A DNA stretch of 64,000 nt from Mesostigma viride (taxonomy: Eukaryota > Streptophyta > Mesostigmatophyceae > Mesostigmatales > Mesostigmataceae), in NCBI GenBank assembly GCA_009746045.1, contig RPFO01000072.1, forward strand, positions 827,620 through 891,619, in the 5' to 3' direction. Within the stretch, counting starts at the first letter, position 1. The number at the start of each line of letters is the position of its first letter. This document shows, piece after piece, positions 1-13,500 of this stretch. Made by a program: the position numbers and the translations under genes. The notes beneath the pieces are model-generated. The model saw only the letters and a program-made list of their open reading frames with translations. It made no database searches and was not told the origin of the DNA.

Positions 1-442
1 TAGTGGTCAAAATCACTTTGCGACAAACCTCTTTGCGAATCGACCTCGCAAACTACTTTTCATGGGCTTCATTTTGGGTCGCAAAGTTCAAAACTTACCG
101 CGTCGCGCCTGCGCCGTGGGCACCGCACGCAGACAGGTAGAACGAGCGCGTGGCGCCAAAACTTTCGCGCCTTTTGTCACTTGTCATGCGAAAGCCAAAG
201 GCTTGTGCAGCCATGCACGTTGTCTTGGCACGATGGCAGAAGAGCGGGGAGGCCGGCAGGCCAGCAGGCAGTCAAGCCTGCTGGCCTATAAATTTACAAC
301 ATCGAGTACCTGCCACTGACCATAAACAAGTCGATGGGCTCGCAAACCTAAAACTTTGCCTTCATTTTGGGTCGCAAACTATAAATTTTACCCTGCTTTT
401 GGGTCGCAAAGTAGGTTTGTCGCAAAGTGATTTTGACCACTA
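1..442. mobile_element. MITE with 30-bp perfect terminal inverted repeats (TA-flanked)
   Basis: Bases 1-30 are the exact reverse complement of 413-442; the ends read TAGTGGTCAAAATCAC. If the outer TA is the target duplication, the element is 3-440, as in Tc1/mariner-type MITEs. Inside, the motif GGGTCGCAAA occurs three times near the ends, giving extra subterminal repeats. The small open frames inside do not resemble a transposase, so the element is non-autonomous. The left end coincides with the window edge, so I cannot see the left flank. Confidence 0.75.
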
Positions 443-1543
443 CGGTATGTGCCAAGTTGTACAATGGCACTAGGACCGTTGGTCACTATCTTCGCCAGAT
501 TATAGTATTGTGTCATGTGCATGTCATACATACCATGCCGTACCGAGTCATGCATGCGCATGCACCATGTTCCAACATGTACCAGCTGTCGTTATCGACC
601 CATTGTCGGCCCATGCGCATACCAGGGCCGCCGCCACCACTCACCTACCATAATTACCAATGTTCACGCTACCTTGAGGTAGCCATGGAAAGCCACACCA
701 TAAATATTGACGTAATAAATAATTTTCCTGGCTCCTGACGCTTAAGTTGGCTATGATTCGTCACCTACACATTATTAATTCAAGTCCCCATAATAATCAC
801 CCATGCCTTCAACATTATTAGTACACGAAGTCCTGCAGAAGAAGAAACCGTACCCACACAACGACATTACATTTATTCCAATGTGGGCTACAGGTAACCC
901 CCACCTTGCCAGGGTGGGGGTTGCATAATCATATGTGTACACAGACATCTAGTATAAGCTTGTGACAGCTCAGAAGAAAGGTCGCATCAAGAACTTGGAA
1001 GCGCATGCACGACCCGCTATGTGGCATGTTCTTCTGCAAGTTAGCAAGTGGCAAGTTGTAGCAGTGAAAATGAATTTGGGGCTCCCGACAGGGGCCCATG
1101 GCTTGATGTCCATGTCTCCCAGATTTTTCTGCATGAACTGGTTGGCAAGCCCGTGGTGTGATGTTCTCCAAGCCCGAGGTCAAACAGATAAACCTGACTA
1201 GTTTAAGGTTGCATGTGGCTGCTTTAAAGCAAAATTTAGCCCCAAACTTTTGCACCTTGAGCGAGACACCCTATTTCAAGCCGACAGCACACGTGTGCTA
1301 GCTTGCGGATGGCGTTTTCTAGTTGGCTGCAAGGATTAACTTTGTGACAGTGGCTAGGTTGGAAAGTTGCACACCCCATTTGGCCCCAAGCTAATGGCTT
1401 TTTGGCTTGGCCAGGTTCGCTTTAGTAACCCTGGCGCGGCCAGCAATCGGGCCAGAATCTATCGAGATTGGCACTGTAGGCTTCTAGAACCACTTTCAAG
1501 TATCAACAGAGAACGAACCAAAGAAATGCTTGGTGGCACCTAC
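443..1543. other. No gene recognised; one strong hairpin
   Basis: I see no convincing coding sequence here. A 10-bp stem (AACCCCCACC / GGTGGGGGTT, 7-nt loop) lies near 896-922. The stretch lies downstream of the last exon I can see of the minus-strand membrane-protein gene and may hold its remaining introns and exons. Confidence 0.3.
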
Positions 1544-4500
1544 CAGCAGCAAGAAGCTCAGCAAGGGCCGGATGTCCATGTACGCAGCGCGCTCTAAGTA
1601 GTAACCCAGCACGGCCAGTGGCTGGGTGTCACAGCCGAGCTTTGCCTCACAGCGCTCCACAAGCGCGGAGGCGTTGTATGGTGGCCACGGGAGGCTGAGC
1701 GGTTCTCCTTCCCCTCCGTCCTCCAGTATGCCGTCGCACGGCCAGTAAAAGCCCACACTCGCGGTGAGGCAGCTGGCCTGGCAGGGAGACAACTCCCTGT
1801 GTCGCCATGGGCCATGGTTACAAGATATCCACGCACAAAAGCCGGAGAGAGCTTTTGTAAGCTGCGGCGGAAGACATAGCGGATTTTGTGTGCTTTGCAC
1901 CACATGGAGATCCACAACTATGTACTCACCTTGCAAGTCAACAACTAGCTAGAGCAAAGACTTTTCTTTTTCGCTACTGTCAGTGGTACAGTAACTGGCA
2001 CAACCACAACCACAACCACGTGTTCGATTCATCGCACCTGTCACTGGTCATACTCCACCACGCAAGCATGTTGGGCCGCCGGTCCCTGGGGTTCCACGGG
2101 ATGACCCCAGGACTGCCCATAGATGCTGCGAACACGGAAGCTCTGCGCTGGCTGGAGATGTATGGCATGCTTTGAGCCCTCGCTTTGCGCAGATTGAGGC
2201 GGCTACTGGCCAATTTGGTGCTCTTTTCCCCACCCTGGCCACCTAGGAATCCCTGAAGCGAGCGTGTGTTGAAGCTCTTCATTTCGTCCGTACTCTTGTC
2301 CACAGGGACCATCTCCAGGTACCCGTCCTGCTCCAGGCGTGCTTTCTCCTCCGCCCCAAACACAGGCACCTCCCATATCGTGCCGTCCACCATTAACATC
2401 TGGGACGAGCTCAGCAGGCAAAACTCCCATCGCTCATTCTCTGGCAGGTAGACGGTCGCGCTGATGTTGCCTTCCATGTGGGCAAAGCCGCTCGCCTTCC
2501 CGAAATAGCACGGTTGAAAATCGCCACTCTTGGAAGGGTCGATGGAGAACGAGTAGCACTTGCCCTCGCTGCATTGCCGAGTGTGGGCAGGAGTCCACAC
2601 AGCCACAGTGAGGGGGGAGAGAAGGCGCCTCGGAACAATCACTCAAGGACTTACAAAGTAGCATGCACATCTTAGTAGAGGGCCCCTAACAATCTCAATA
2701 ACTACATAACCACAGGCAGTTAGTCTAAGTCTCCCGCCTGTAGCCTAAGTGGACACGTGCCAGCACCGCCGGCGCCCAATTGGGTACTGGGACGGTGCTG
2801 GACTAGAACAGTCGTGGCATGGACACGTGGCTGTACTCAGTATGTGATGAGCCGGTACCTCAGTACCGGGACTGTAGTTGTCATGTTAGGACTGACTAGA
2901 TCAGGTTGTAACTGATAGGTTAGTCCGTCCAGGATCAGTAAGTTAGTTTAACTTACGCAAAGTCTGGCCAGCCAACGTTGACGGCTGGCCAGCAGTATAT
3001 GTGCCACATTATCCTAATGCCAAGGTGTCTCGTCGTTCACGCACACACACGCCATTTGGCAGTGCCCAAGCATTCCAAGCTTTGTGTTGCATAACTTAAG
3101 CATTAAAAACTCCAAAAACCAATACACAAGACGAGACGACGAGCGTGCGAAACGTTCAGTTCGCAAAACCACCCATTCCATTTTTTTACCCATCTTTTTG
3201 AACCAATGGCTCCCAAGAACAACAAGGGAAAGGCCCTTATGGGCGCGACTTCCTCGGAGGAGGAGTCGCCGTCGGTGACGAAGTACCAGTCTTCGTCGTC
3301 CCCGATGTCCGATGACTCGGGGACGTCGGATTCGATTTTGGAGAGCATGCGCCAGGATTACGAGAACAGGGATGCTGATGATCCCATGCATCCTGACGAT
3401 GTGGCCATGGAGGCAGCGGACCCAACGTACCGTGACGTTGTGGAGAATGTCGTGGTGCGCGTGCCCCTGATGCGTAGGGTGCGAGGGTCGACCCCGGTGG
3501 TGCGTCCGAGGGGACCACCATATGCACCACGCGGTGCGGGGGCGGGGCCCGAGTCGGAGAGGAGGCGAGTGGGAGTCCGGCAGCGTGTCGGAAACCAGCT
3601 CGCTGGGTTTGTTTGGACTGCAGCCATCGTCGGCTGACGAGGCGCGCAGTGCGCAGGTGGCAGCGGATGCTGCAATGGCGCAGAGCCTGCAGGAGCAGGA
3701 GTCCGCGGAAGAGCGGAGGTTGGCTGTGCGCGCACGTGAGCGCGCCCAACAAATGGAGGACGCTGCTCAGGTCCGCGCGGCATTGATGAGGAGGTCAGCG
3801 TCGCCGAGGTCAGAGTCGCCGACCCATGACGTGGTGAGGAGGGCGGACCTGGCGTGTTTCCAGCGCCTTCGACGGTCGGCAACGATCCCGAGGGAGATTG
3901 ATGGGTGCTGCAGGAGTCGGAGTTTCTTTGACGGGTCCGTCGGCGTCCGAAGCGGACGACCTGGTGGAGATGACGCCGGCTATGCAGGCGCGAGAGAAGG
4001 AGGCGCAGAGGAGGCTCGCGGCCTTCAAGGCGGAACGGGAGAAGAAGCAGCGGAGGCGGAACGTGATCGCGCAGAGGAAGCTGCGTGAGCAGCAGGAGCG
4101 TGACAGGGCGGAGGCGCTCGCGGCCAGGATTCGGGTGAAGATGTCTCACACCAAGGTGAGGTGTGAGCGTCTCACCGCGACCTGAAGAGCTGGAAGTACC
4201 GGAAGGTCGCGGAGATAGCACCATTGCAGGGGCCGGCTCGCCGGGAGCCGAGGAGCGGTACCGCAGGAAGCTGGCCGCCTGGGAGGCAAGCGTAGGTCGC
4301 CTGGAGAGGCGTATGCTGAAGCAGCGACGCCGTATGTCGAAGAACATCAAGAAGGCTGCTGTGAGGGGATGCATGGGGGAGGCGGTAAGAGCTGAATTTG
4401 GTTTGATGCCGGATGAACGCATTTCTACCGAGCAACTTACCATTTTTTGTCGCAGCCAACGCATACCATCTCAAACCGAGACGGCACAGCGGCAAGGACC

Positions 4501-7500
4501 AGGGTGACGCACCGGGGCGAACCCGGTCCAGCGACCTTGTCGCACCGGGAGGACATCCGGAGGCAACTCCAACTGGCCCAGCAGATGCTGGACGAGGGGC
4601 GGGAGCTCACCCCGGGCGAGCATGGCCGCCTAGCAGACACGGTGGCGAGGCTGGTGGCCTCGCTGAAGCCAACAAAACGAAGGGCACCGGGGAGGCGTGC
4701 CAGCCACAGCAAAAACGCAGGAGGGACGAGAGGGACGAGGGGGAGGATGACGGGAGAGGGGGGGCAACCAGGGCGGGGTGGACACGGCACCCAGGAGTCT
4801 GCACCAACACGGCACGAGGGCGGGGAGCGGCAGCAGCAGCAGCAACAACAACAGCAGCAGCAGCAGCAGCCACAACCAGCAGGAACGACCACAACCTCCA
4901 ATATGGCCTTGAACAGGCCCAGGTTTGATCCAAAAAAGAAAGAGGACAAGCTAGTGTTTCCGGGTTTGCCAGAGGGCCACACCCAGGACGAAGCTAGGGA
5001 GTGGTTGTTTAAGTTGTCACATGCATATGCTAGCGACAATGTCCGTGATTGGTTTGCCTCTCTACGTGCGTCCACACCCATCCATCAATCTGCCAAGCCT
5101 ATCCAGCAGTTGGTACAATTGTACCAAAAGCGTGCCAGCAGCGGGGTAGACGTGGCAGAAAATGTGTTGTGGGCGCAGTTCATGGTTGATCTTAGGGCAC
5201 TTGTTACCACGGGGGAGCACTTAGAAGTGCTTAAGGGCTTCCAGTGGATAGAGGCCTATAAGGTCAATAAGCGTGACTATGTGAGTGACAACAAAAAATA
5301 TGTCATGTACATAGAGGGAGATGAGGAGCTGAAGAAGCTCAATGCCAAGTACCTAGTACACCTATGGCTACAAAAGGCAGAACTGGACCCCACCACCCTG
5401 TCAGTAATCCTGGCAGGTCTGAAGGATAAGTGGGAGGACTTCAGGAAGGCAATGGCCTATGTGCAGCAATGCCTAGAGCCGTTTGCTGCTGCAGCCAAGG
5501 AGGGAAAGGTGAAGCAGGTAAAGGGGGAGGAAGCCTCAGGTACGGGGCTCTCCAAGAAGCAGATGCAGTCGCTGGTAGCCCAGGTAAAGGCGGTAATGGG
5601 GGGGATAAAAACAAAAACAACAAAAGTGGGGGAGGTGGAAACAAGGGGGGGGAAAGAACAATAACAATAAAAACAGAAAACAAAGTGGGGGAGCTAGCAA
5701 GCCAGGGGGTGCTAAGCCAGCAGGGGGGGACAAGAGGTTGCCTCATGACCCCACCAAGCATTGCACTAGGTGCCTTTGTAAGGGGCACCTAAAAGATGAC
5801 TGCTGGAAAGGCAAACCCGACTATGGTTCTGACGTTGATGTTTGTCCTGGATGCTGGAAAACACGTCACCCCATTGCAGCAGGAGCGCGCTGCACGGCAC
5901 CCAGGCACAACAAGACCACGCCAGGGCGCTACAACCGCGCGGGGGCGGCAGACCAGGGTGACACCTGTAAGCTACCCTCACCATTTTTCACAAATGGTTT
6001 CCTGTTACCTTCTGTCTGCCAAGTGTTGCCTGAGTGTGATGATGTGGATTGGGAAGTGGCATATGACATGACACTGTCACACATGATGCGTGACCCCACC
6101 ATAGCTTCCCTTAGTGCAGCAGCAGAAAAGGTAATCACGTATGGTGCTCTAGCAGAGCAACTGCACAAGGTTATGGGCCATGAGGCTGTGGCTGAAAGGC
6201 TAGCCAATAAAATACAAGGCCATGATCTGGAACAGATGTGCAGGCACGTACGTAAGCACTGTGAGCAATGTCAGCTATATGCTCCTAAGCCCAGAAAATG
6301 GCATGTGGCCACACCACCACTGGCTAGAGGCAAACTGGTTGGGGATGTTATACACGTGGTGAAGGACACGGTATACTACCTAGTCATAAAGGATGCCTGG
6401 TCAAGGTTTGTGGTAGTGGAGCCCCTGCCTGGGATGGATAAAGAGCAGCTGCACAGAGCTTTACAGATAGCCTTGGCACGTTTTCACCCCATTGAAAAAG
6501 TAATGCTGGATCAGCAGTTTCTCTGCATCCAGGACAGGAATGACCTGCCCAAGATAGAAGTGTCTGGGGCTCAAGATCATGAACGTCAGGGGTTGGTAGA
6601 ACGTACCATGAGAGCCATCAGGGATGTGATAAGAAAAATGCCATCCAGGTTGGCTGACTCTGGTAGCTATGCTGACAGGGCATCTTGGGCAGCAGGGGTG
6701 ACTACCCAGCTAAACGCCAAACCAATAATGTCCTCACCTTTTGGGGAAATCACCCCAACTGGCCTTCAGTCAGGCAGCTATGCTTCAGAGGTACACACTC
6801 ACTACAACACACAAAGGCAGCACTTAGCCAAGTTGCTGGCAAAGAAAGACAAAAATAATGCCAGGCCTGTGTTTGAAGTGGGGGACCATGTGTTGTTTTT
6901 CAGAGAGGGTGACAGAGGAAGAGCACACTCTGCCAGATGGCACGGTCCAGCTGTAGTCACCAAAATTCATGAAGAAGGGACTGCAGTCACTATACAACAT
7001 GACAGAGAGCGTGTGGTCAGCAAGCATAGACTCAAGCTTTATTACCCACCACTGGCAGACGTGTCAGGGGTAGAATTCTTGGACATGGATTCAGAGCAGG
7101 AGTCTGGTGGATTGATCTCACCCAATGAATTGGCTAAGGACGTCATTGATGCAAGCACTAGCACCACAGTAGAAGCTCCTGTGTTCCTCAGTAGTGCAGC
7201 CCCACTACAACCCAATAGTCCACCTGGGCAGGAGGACGGTGCACAGGGTGAGCAGCAGGTAGCACCTCCCTCACACCTGGAGGAGTCACAAAATAGAGCA
7301 GATCCTGTCGTTCCCAGGAAGTCATTTGCTGAGATTCTTAAGGCCTTGCACAAGGCACACAACACTAAAGCAGTTGTGGCAACAGGTACAGCACAGGTCA
7401 ATGCTGTAGGGGATGCAGGTCAAGATCCTAGTATTTTGGCTGTAGACACCCAAGCACAGGTGAGTATCATCAGTGCAGAAGCTGTATCTGGTCTGAAAAT

Positions 7501-10500
7501 GAAGGCCTCACCATGGGCTAGAGTGTCAGATTTTTCAGGCAAAACCAAAATGCAGGTCAAAGGTCAGGTGAGCATTCAAATCTTGGGTATGCCCACTCCA
7601 TTTCAGGTGGTTGAGGGTTACTCAGGGAATGCCCTGTTAGGGGAACCTTTTGTATCTTACCCTGGTGTTGTCATCTCAGCTGGGAGGTTGAGTGTGGCAG
7701 GGGTAGGACAGGTGCCTCTAGATCATTTTAAAATCCCTTTGAGCCAGATTAGCACTGGGTTGGATGCTGCCATCAATGCAGTTAAGCCCAAGTACCTCCC
7801 AGGTCAGGAACCGTGTGTGGAGGACCTCATACACTCTCAAAAGCTACACCCTTCAGCGTTTGGGCTTGGTAGATGGGATGTTGCATCCATGTCTCCCCTG
7901 TCCTATGATGATATTGTACGGGACTGCCAGACGCAGATTGGGTTTCTTAAGTGGCTTGAGGCTTTTACCAAAGCCAGGGAGGAGTGGGTTGTTCCAGATG
8001 CACGTAGTCCCACACACACACCACCTGTGACTCCTCTTGATGCTATGCCAGCTGGAGCCAAGAAGCTAAGGTTAAAGTTTGTGTGCAAGCATAAACCTCA
8101 GGCTGATGGGGGACCACCCATTTTCCATGCTAGGCCATGTGTTACTGAGTTCAGGGGCTCTACAGAGCTGACAGAGGCTGAGCTTTATACTCCTGGTATT
8201 CAGCAAACGTCTCTCAAGGTGTTGCTTTCCTTGTTTTTGCATCAGCTTAATACAGGGAAGGATTATGTGTGTAAAGCCACAGATATCAAAAGAGCCTTTC
8301 TAAAGGGGGACCCTGCCATAGCACAGCAGGTCTGGAGAGGTCAGGTATACGTGGTGAATACTCCTAAGGTGTGGCACAGGGATATTGTTCAACCCTTGTT
8401 GAGGCCAAACCTGGGGGTTGAAGGGTTGCAGTCAGCTCCAAAAATTTTTAGGCTGTCTGCACAGGAGGTATTCATGAAGCTAGGGGCCACCTATGATGAC
8501 ATTGACCCTTGCCTGTTTGTCATCCCACACCCTGATGGAATGATGATGTTTGTCTGGCATGGGGATGATCAGTTAATCTCAGGTCCTAGAGCTGCAGTGG
8601 ATGCTTTCATAGCTCAGGTGTCTGCCAGTTTTGAGATTGGCAAGCAGCTAGAGCTGGGCAAGGAGCCAGTCAAGTTCTGTGGCATGATGCTTGAGTTGCT
8701 GCAGCAGCAGGGCAGCTGGGTTTGTTCCATGCAGGCCTCTGCTGAATACATTAAGTCTTGTCTGGATGTCCTGCCTGTTCACATCACCCCTGACATGTGC
8801 CCTACCATTAGAGGCAAGCTTGGTTGGCTATGTGCTACATGTGCACCCCACCTGGCTTTTGTGAGCAGGGTAGATGATGAGGTACTACAGGAGGTAGGAG
8901 CACGGGCAATCAAGCAGTTGTTGCATGATGGTCCACCTTTGATGCTTCACTCACTGGACCTGTTTACTCCCATTCACATCACGTGCATGATGGATAGTTC
9001 AATGGAGTCCAGGGTAGTTACCAAGGTTCAAGCCAGAGAGGCTGGATTGTTTTTCCTGCATAACCAAGGTGGGAAGAAGTCACTAGTCTCCTGGTTCAGT
9101 AGATTGCACAAGAGGAAAGCTGTGAGTAGCAATGTAGCTGAATGCAGGGCTGTGGTATCTTCTGTCTTGCATGCAAGGTATCTCAATCACTTGCTGGTCT
9201 GGCTTCAACACCAGGCTGGTAGCTCTGCAGGAGTGAAAGCACATTTGCTGACTGACTCTCAATCTATCATCTCTTTCCTTGCCAATCCTTTGGCTGTACA
9301 CTCGGACCTGGATTGGATTGTGCTAAAACAGGAATGCAAGTACCTGGAGTCTAAAGCCCACGTCAGGGACAAAGACAATGCTGCAGATGCACTGACCAAG
9401 GTGCCACAAGCAGCAGGACCACAATACCAGGTCTTGTATGGGTTGATGAACCCTGGTTACAGTCTGAAGTGACTGGCACATTGTACATGTTAGCCCATGA
9501 CCCCCTGCCTAATACTGCAGCTGAAAGGCTGCAGTGGCAGCTGGGTAGTTTTCTGACAGTGAGAAGCACTGGTCTAGAAAGTTGGGACATGATGAATGTG
9601 TTATTTATTGAATAAAATTTTGTGAGACACTTGTTTGGATGACCATGACATGCTGGGGCCTGGAGCACCCATCTCACTCAGTTAAGAAACCATGCTTGAG
9701 ACATGGGGCCTTTTTAATGCATCTCTTGTACATGTGTGAGGTGACCTTTGGGTCCTAGTAGGTTATCTGACAGTTTTTTTTAGGCATTGGGAATGGCTGC
9801 GTCCATTTGATGGCTATGTGTGTTTCTATTGAAACCCAAAGAAAACTTAAAGTGGGAGTTAGTCTAAGTCTCCCGCCTGTAGCCTAAGTGGACACGTGCC
9901 AGCACCGCCGGCGCCCTATTGGGTACTGGGACGGTGCTGGACTAGAACAGTCGTGGCATGGACACGTGGCTGTACTCAGTATGTGATGAGCCGGTACCTC
10001 AGTACCGGGACTGTAGTTGTCATGTTAGGACTGACTAGATCAGGTTGTAACTGATAGGTTAGTCCGTCCAGGATCAGTAAGTTAGTTTAACTTACGCAAA
10101 GTCTGGCCAGCCAACGTTGACGGCTGGCCAGCAGTATATGTGCCACATTATCCTAATGCCAAGGTGTCTCGTCGTTCAAGCACACACTCGCCATTTGGCA
10201 GTGCCCAAGCATTCCAAGCTTCGTGTTGCATAACTCAGGCGCCCACAATAATGCCAAAGCCACAGACACGCTGCTAGCAGCTACCCATGTCGGTTATGTT
10301 CACAAGTGTGTACCTTGTTGTTAATTCACACCATAAAGAAGATCACGGTGCAGAGCTAGATAGCCAGTGGCATGTTAACCTCAAATAAGCATCGACCCAC
10401 TTGTCATCCTTCTTTACGCAAAATGTAAAGTACACAAAATTTGACCACAACATTTCACAACGGTCCGAGACCCGCGAAAAACGGATTTCGAATTCCGTCA

Positions 10501-13500
10501 CCAAATTGGCGCGAGATCCCGAAAATCTGGTGGGCGGGATGGTGCCGACGAGGCAAAAAGTCACGCAGCACCCATGGCAGCCGTGAAAATCCTAGTGACG
10601 GTTTTGAGAACACATTAAGGAAAGCCAATGCATTTAAAGCCGTCATAACTCATCTACTTCACGTAGATATTTTTTTATCCTCAAGAAATCGGCCCATTTT
10701 TACGGGGAAACAGGAAATAGGCGGGCTATTTCGCGGGCTCGGGTCAGGTCCGCTGCATTTTTCGGCGACCCCGAGTTTCACCGGAAACTTATCGAACATG
10801 GCGATGAGTTAGCTCGAGGTAAGCCGCTCGCACGATTCTGTGACTAATTCAAAAAATTTTGACCGAAAAACTTTTTGTTAAAATGACTGGGCACAGTTGT
10901 AAATGCCGCGCTACCGCAGCAATTGGAGCTGCCAGGAGGGTGCGTACGGGGCTGATAATGGCAACGCACGTAAAAATATGCCACCTCTTTGTTTCTTTCA
11001 ATTTTGTCATCCCATGCATTTGCGCAGCGCGCTTCGACAACTTCTAGAGCGAAGCCCAGCCTGATTTTTTGCTGGCTCTGTAGTGTAGACCTGCGCGCAT
11101 CACTGAATATCGCCTGCGATCGTTGCGGAATGAAGCATGAATACGCATTGCGCTGGTTGAGTCGCCGCTGTATAGTGGAACCTGCTTTTTCGGCATCCTG
11201 ATTGTAGGTAAGTGAAGCCAGCCCCGATTGCCATCCAGATTTTCTGCCTGACTCTTTCCCCGAGCCTCGTGAAAGCGCCTCGTTCATGTTACGCCGGACG
11301 CCTCGTCAAGCATCGCTGCTCGAGAGGGAGATGTAAGCCATGGCCAGCGTCCGCAAACAGCGTGAGTGATGTGTGCCTGTTCATGCTTCCAAGTGAAATT
11401 CATGGTGTGGGAAGCTGAGCCTGAAGACAACAAACAGAAGGTACATGTCCTCTAGCCAACGGTCAGCATAGGTGTTGATTTGCAACCCTGAAGTTTATCC
11501 AGCTTTAACAAGCCATACAACACGCTGCTGGGGCTCCACTTTAGTAGCGAAATGTTGGTAAGTATTTCAACCTCTTTCCTTGGTCAGATCATAATGCACC
11601 ATGTTTATCGATGATGGGCGGCGTGTTCTAAACTGGGGCTGGGAGGCACGAAGAAACCAGCGGGCACCCCAGGTATGTGAAATGCGCGTATGCTGTAGCT
11701 GCCTTGGGAAACCCAGGATTTATTCCCCTTGTTTATTCAGATATGTTGAAGCAGGCTGAGCTAAATATTATACATGGAAGAGGGCCCGCGGTTTTGTCTT
11801 TGATGTGGTTGCTGCATATGATACATATTATTGCGGGCACAACAGAGTGCACAAGGGGCATATAGCATTGCATAAGAGGAATGAATCTCACCAGGACACC
11901 TTCTGCGGGCTCACAACAACTGCCAATAACGATCACCAAAGTGCTTGCTGCCACACCACTACCACGGCACTCCCCACCACGGCCAACACACCTACCACTG
12001 TTACACCTTTGTTAGCAATGTCACGATTGCCTAGCAATACCAACATTCATGTGGTTAGCATGGAGGGACCACCAGGTGCATCGTGTGCATATAACCATGT
12101 GACAGTTATTGTAGACTCCCACCAGCAGCAACGTCTACCACCATTACTCTCGCCTGTTGGTGTAAGTGCTGGCAGTGTCCCTACAACTCAGTATGGAATC
12201 TGCCATAAATGAGAACGCCAGGTCCTGCACCATTGCTGCCAAAATCTGCCATATTGCCTTCGCCCATCGCAGCCTTGATCATGGTTGCAGCCACAGTGGC
12301 TGCAACGAACTATAGACTGTCTATAGTTCCTGCCCCTCATCCCTTCTATTATAGCACCAGAAACTGGGGCCACAGCATCGCCAGCTAATGTAGCTGGCAG
12401 TGCCTGGCACAACTGCTAATGCCAGTAGTATCAAAGAAGGCACCCTACTGCTCACCATTGCTATCAATCACTGCCACGATCAATCTGTCACTGCCACTTG
12501 CCAGAATGTCATGACCTGGCGTGTTGCCACGGAAATCTGAATGGAGGGCTTTCCCCACAAGCCCACCCCAATGTGTTGCTTTGCACACTACACCAATGTT
12601 GGCTACACCCTGCCACCTGCAACATGAATTTCGCTTCCATCCTTCGGCAGTAGCAACATAACCTCAATTCTAGACCATAACATAATATCTGCATGACCGA
12701 TAGCCTTCATGATCGCTGCCTTGTGCCGCCGACCATACTACTGCCATATATGCATTACTTTCTACCACATGTGTCACTCTCTTCTGCATCACTAAGTCTA
12801 ACTACTGCTGTCTAACCTGCCTGCTGCCAGCACCTTCGCTGGCATCAGCTCATGGCATGCCCATGGCCACATCCTCCATCTGCTGTGCATAGCCCACGCT
12901 TCACTAGTCCTTGTCAGTCCAGGGTGTGATGAACAACACATTAAAAAATACCCATGTACTTAAGTACATTGTTCGGCATGCGAGCTAGCTGCCGCTAGGG
13001 AATGTGCTAAAGATAGGTAATGTTAGATAGCAACTGCAAGCCAACAGTGTGCAGCCATGTTTGCTACAAGCCACCGTTTGACTTGCCAACTAGATGCTTT
13101 CTCTTATATACTCAACACGCCCCACAATTTGCACAAGTTGGTAGTTCCAACTATTAACCCCTAAATGGGCAGAAATACTGCCGATGCATCGGCTGTAACT
13201 TCACAATTTTGCAAACCAGATGCCATCCAACCCACCCATATCCAATGGCTGTCCTTGGGGGCCAAGCATGTCCATGAGTTGCCCTTCGGGTTGGTATATC
13301 ACAACCTTACATATATGCAGGGTAGGCCATGTATAACTGCCGTCAAAGTCAGGGGGGTCAAGACGAGCGTTTTCATTTTTGGTAGAATGTGCATTTTGAA
13401 TTATGTTGTAAGAGCTAGGCACCTACCACTTCAGGGATGATAAACAATTAGTTGCTGAACAGTTTGAGCCATTGGGGTCATCATTTGGGTGGGTATGCCA

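Larger units (their letters stand above)
2718..10235 (+). mobile_element. Copia-related LTR retrotransposon, 7,518 bp, nearly intact, in a host intron (antisense)
   Basis: Two 379-bp LTRs flank gag-like frames and a 1,244-codon pol frame. I count four mismatches between the LTRs, so insertion was recent. RT and RNase H look copia-type (ATDIKRAFL motif; an AECRA...TDSQS...DALTKVP RNase H tail). The integrase carries an HHCC finger and a Gypsy-like C-terminal module and comes before the protease, which is not the usual Ty1/copia order. A purine tract ending in GGG abuts the 3' LTR. No clear primer-binding site follows the 5' LTR. The element is antisense to the membrane-protein gene it interrupts. 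Confidence 0.9.

Noticed and set aside
929..1255. Minus-strand 108-codon frame as a further exon of the membrane-protein gene
   Set aside because: Neither frame gives family-like sequence and no convincing splice pair was found.
3358..4464. 368-codon minus-strand frame opposite the retrotransposon gag region
   Set aside because: Pro/Ser/Arg-rich antisense shadow; the plus strand carries the LTR-element order and an ATG in good context.
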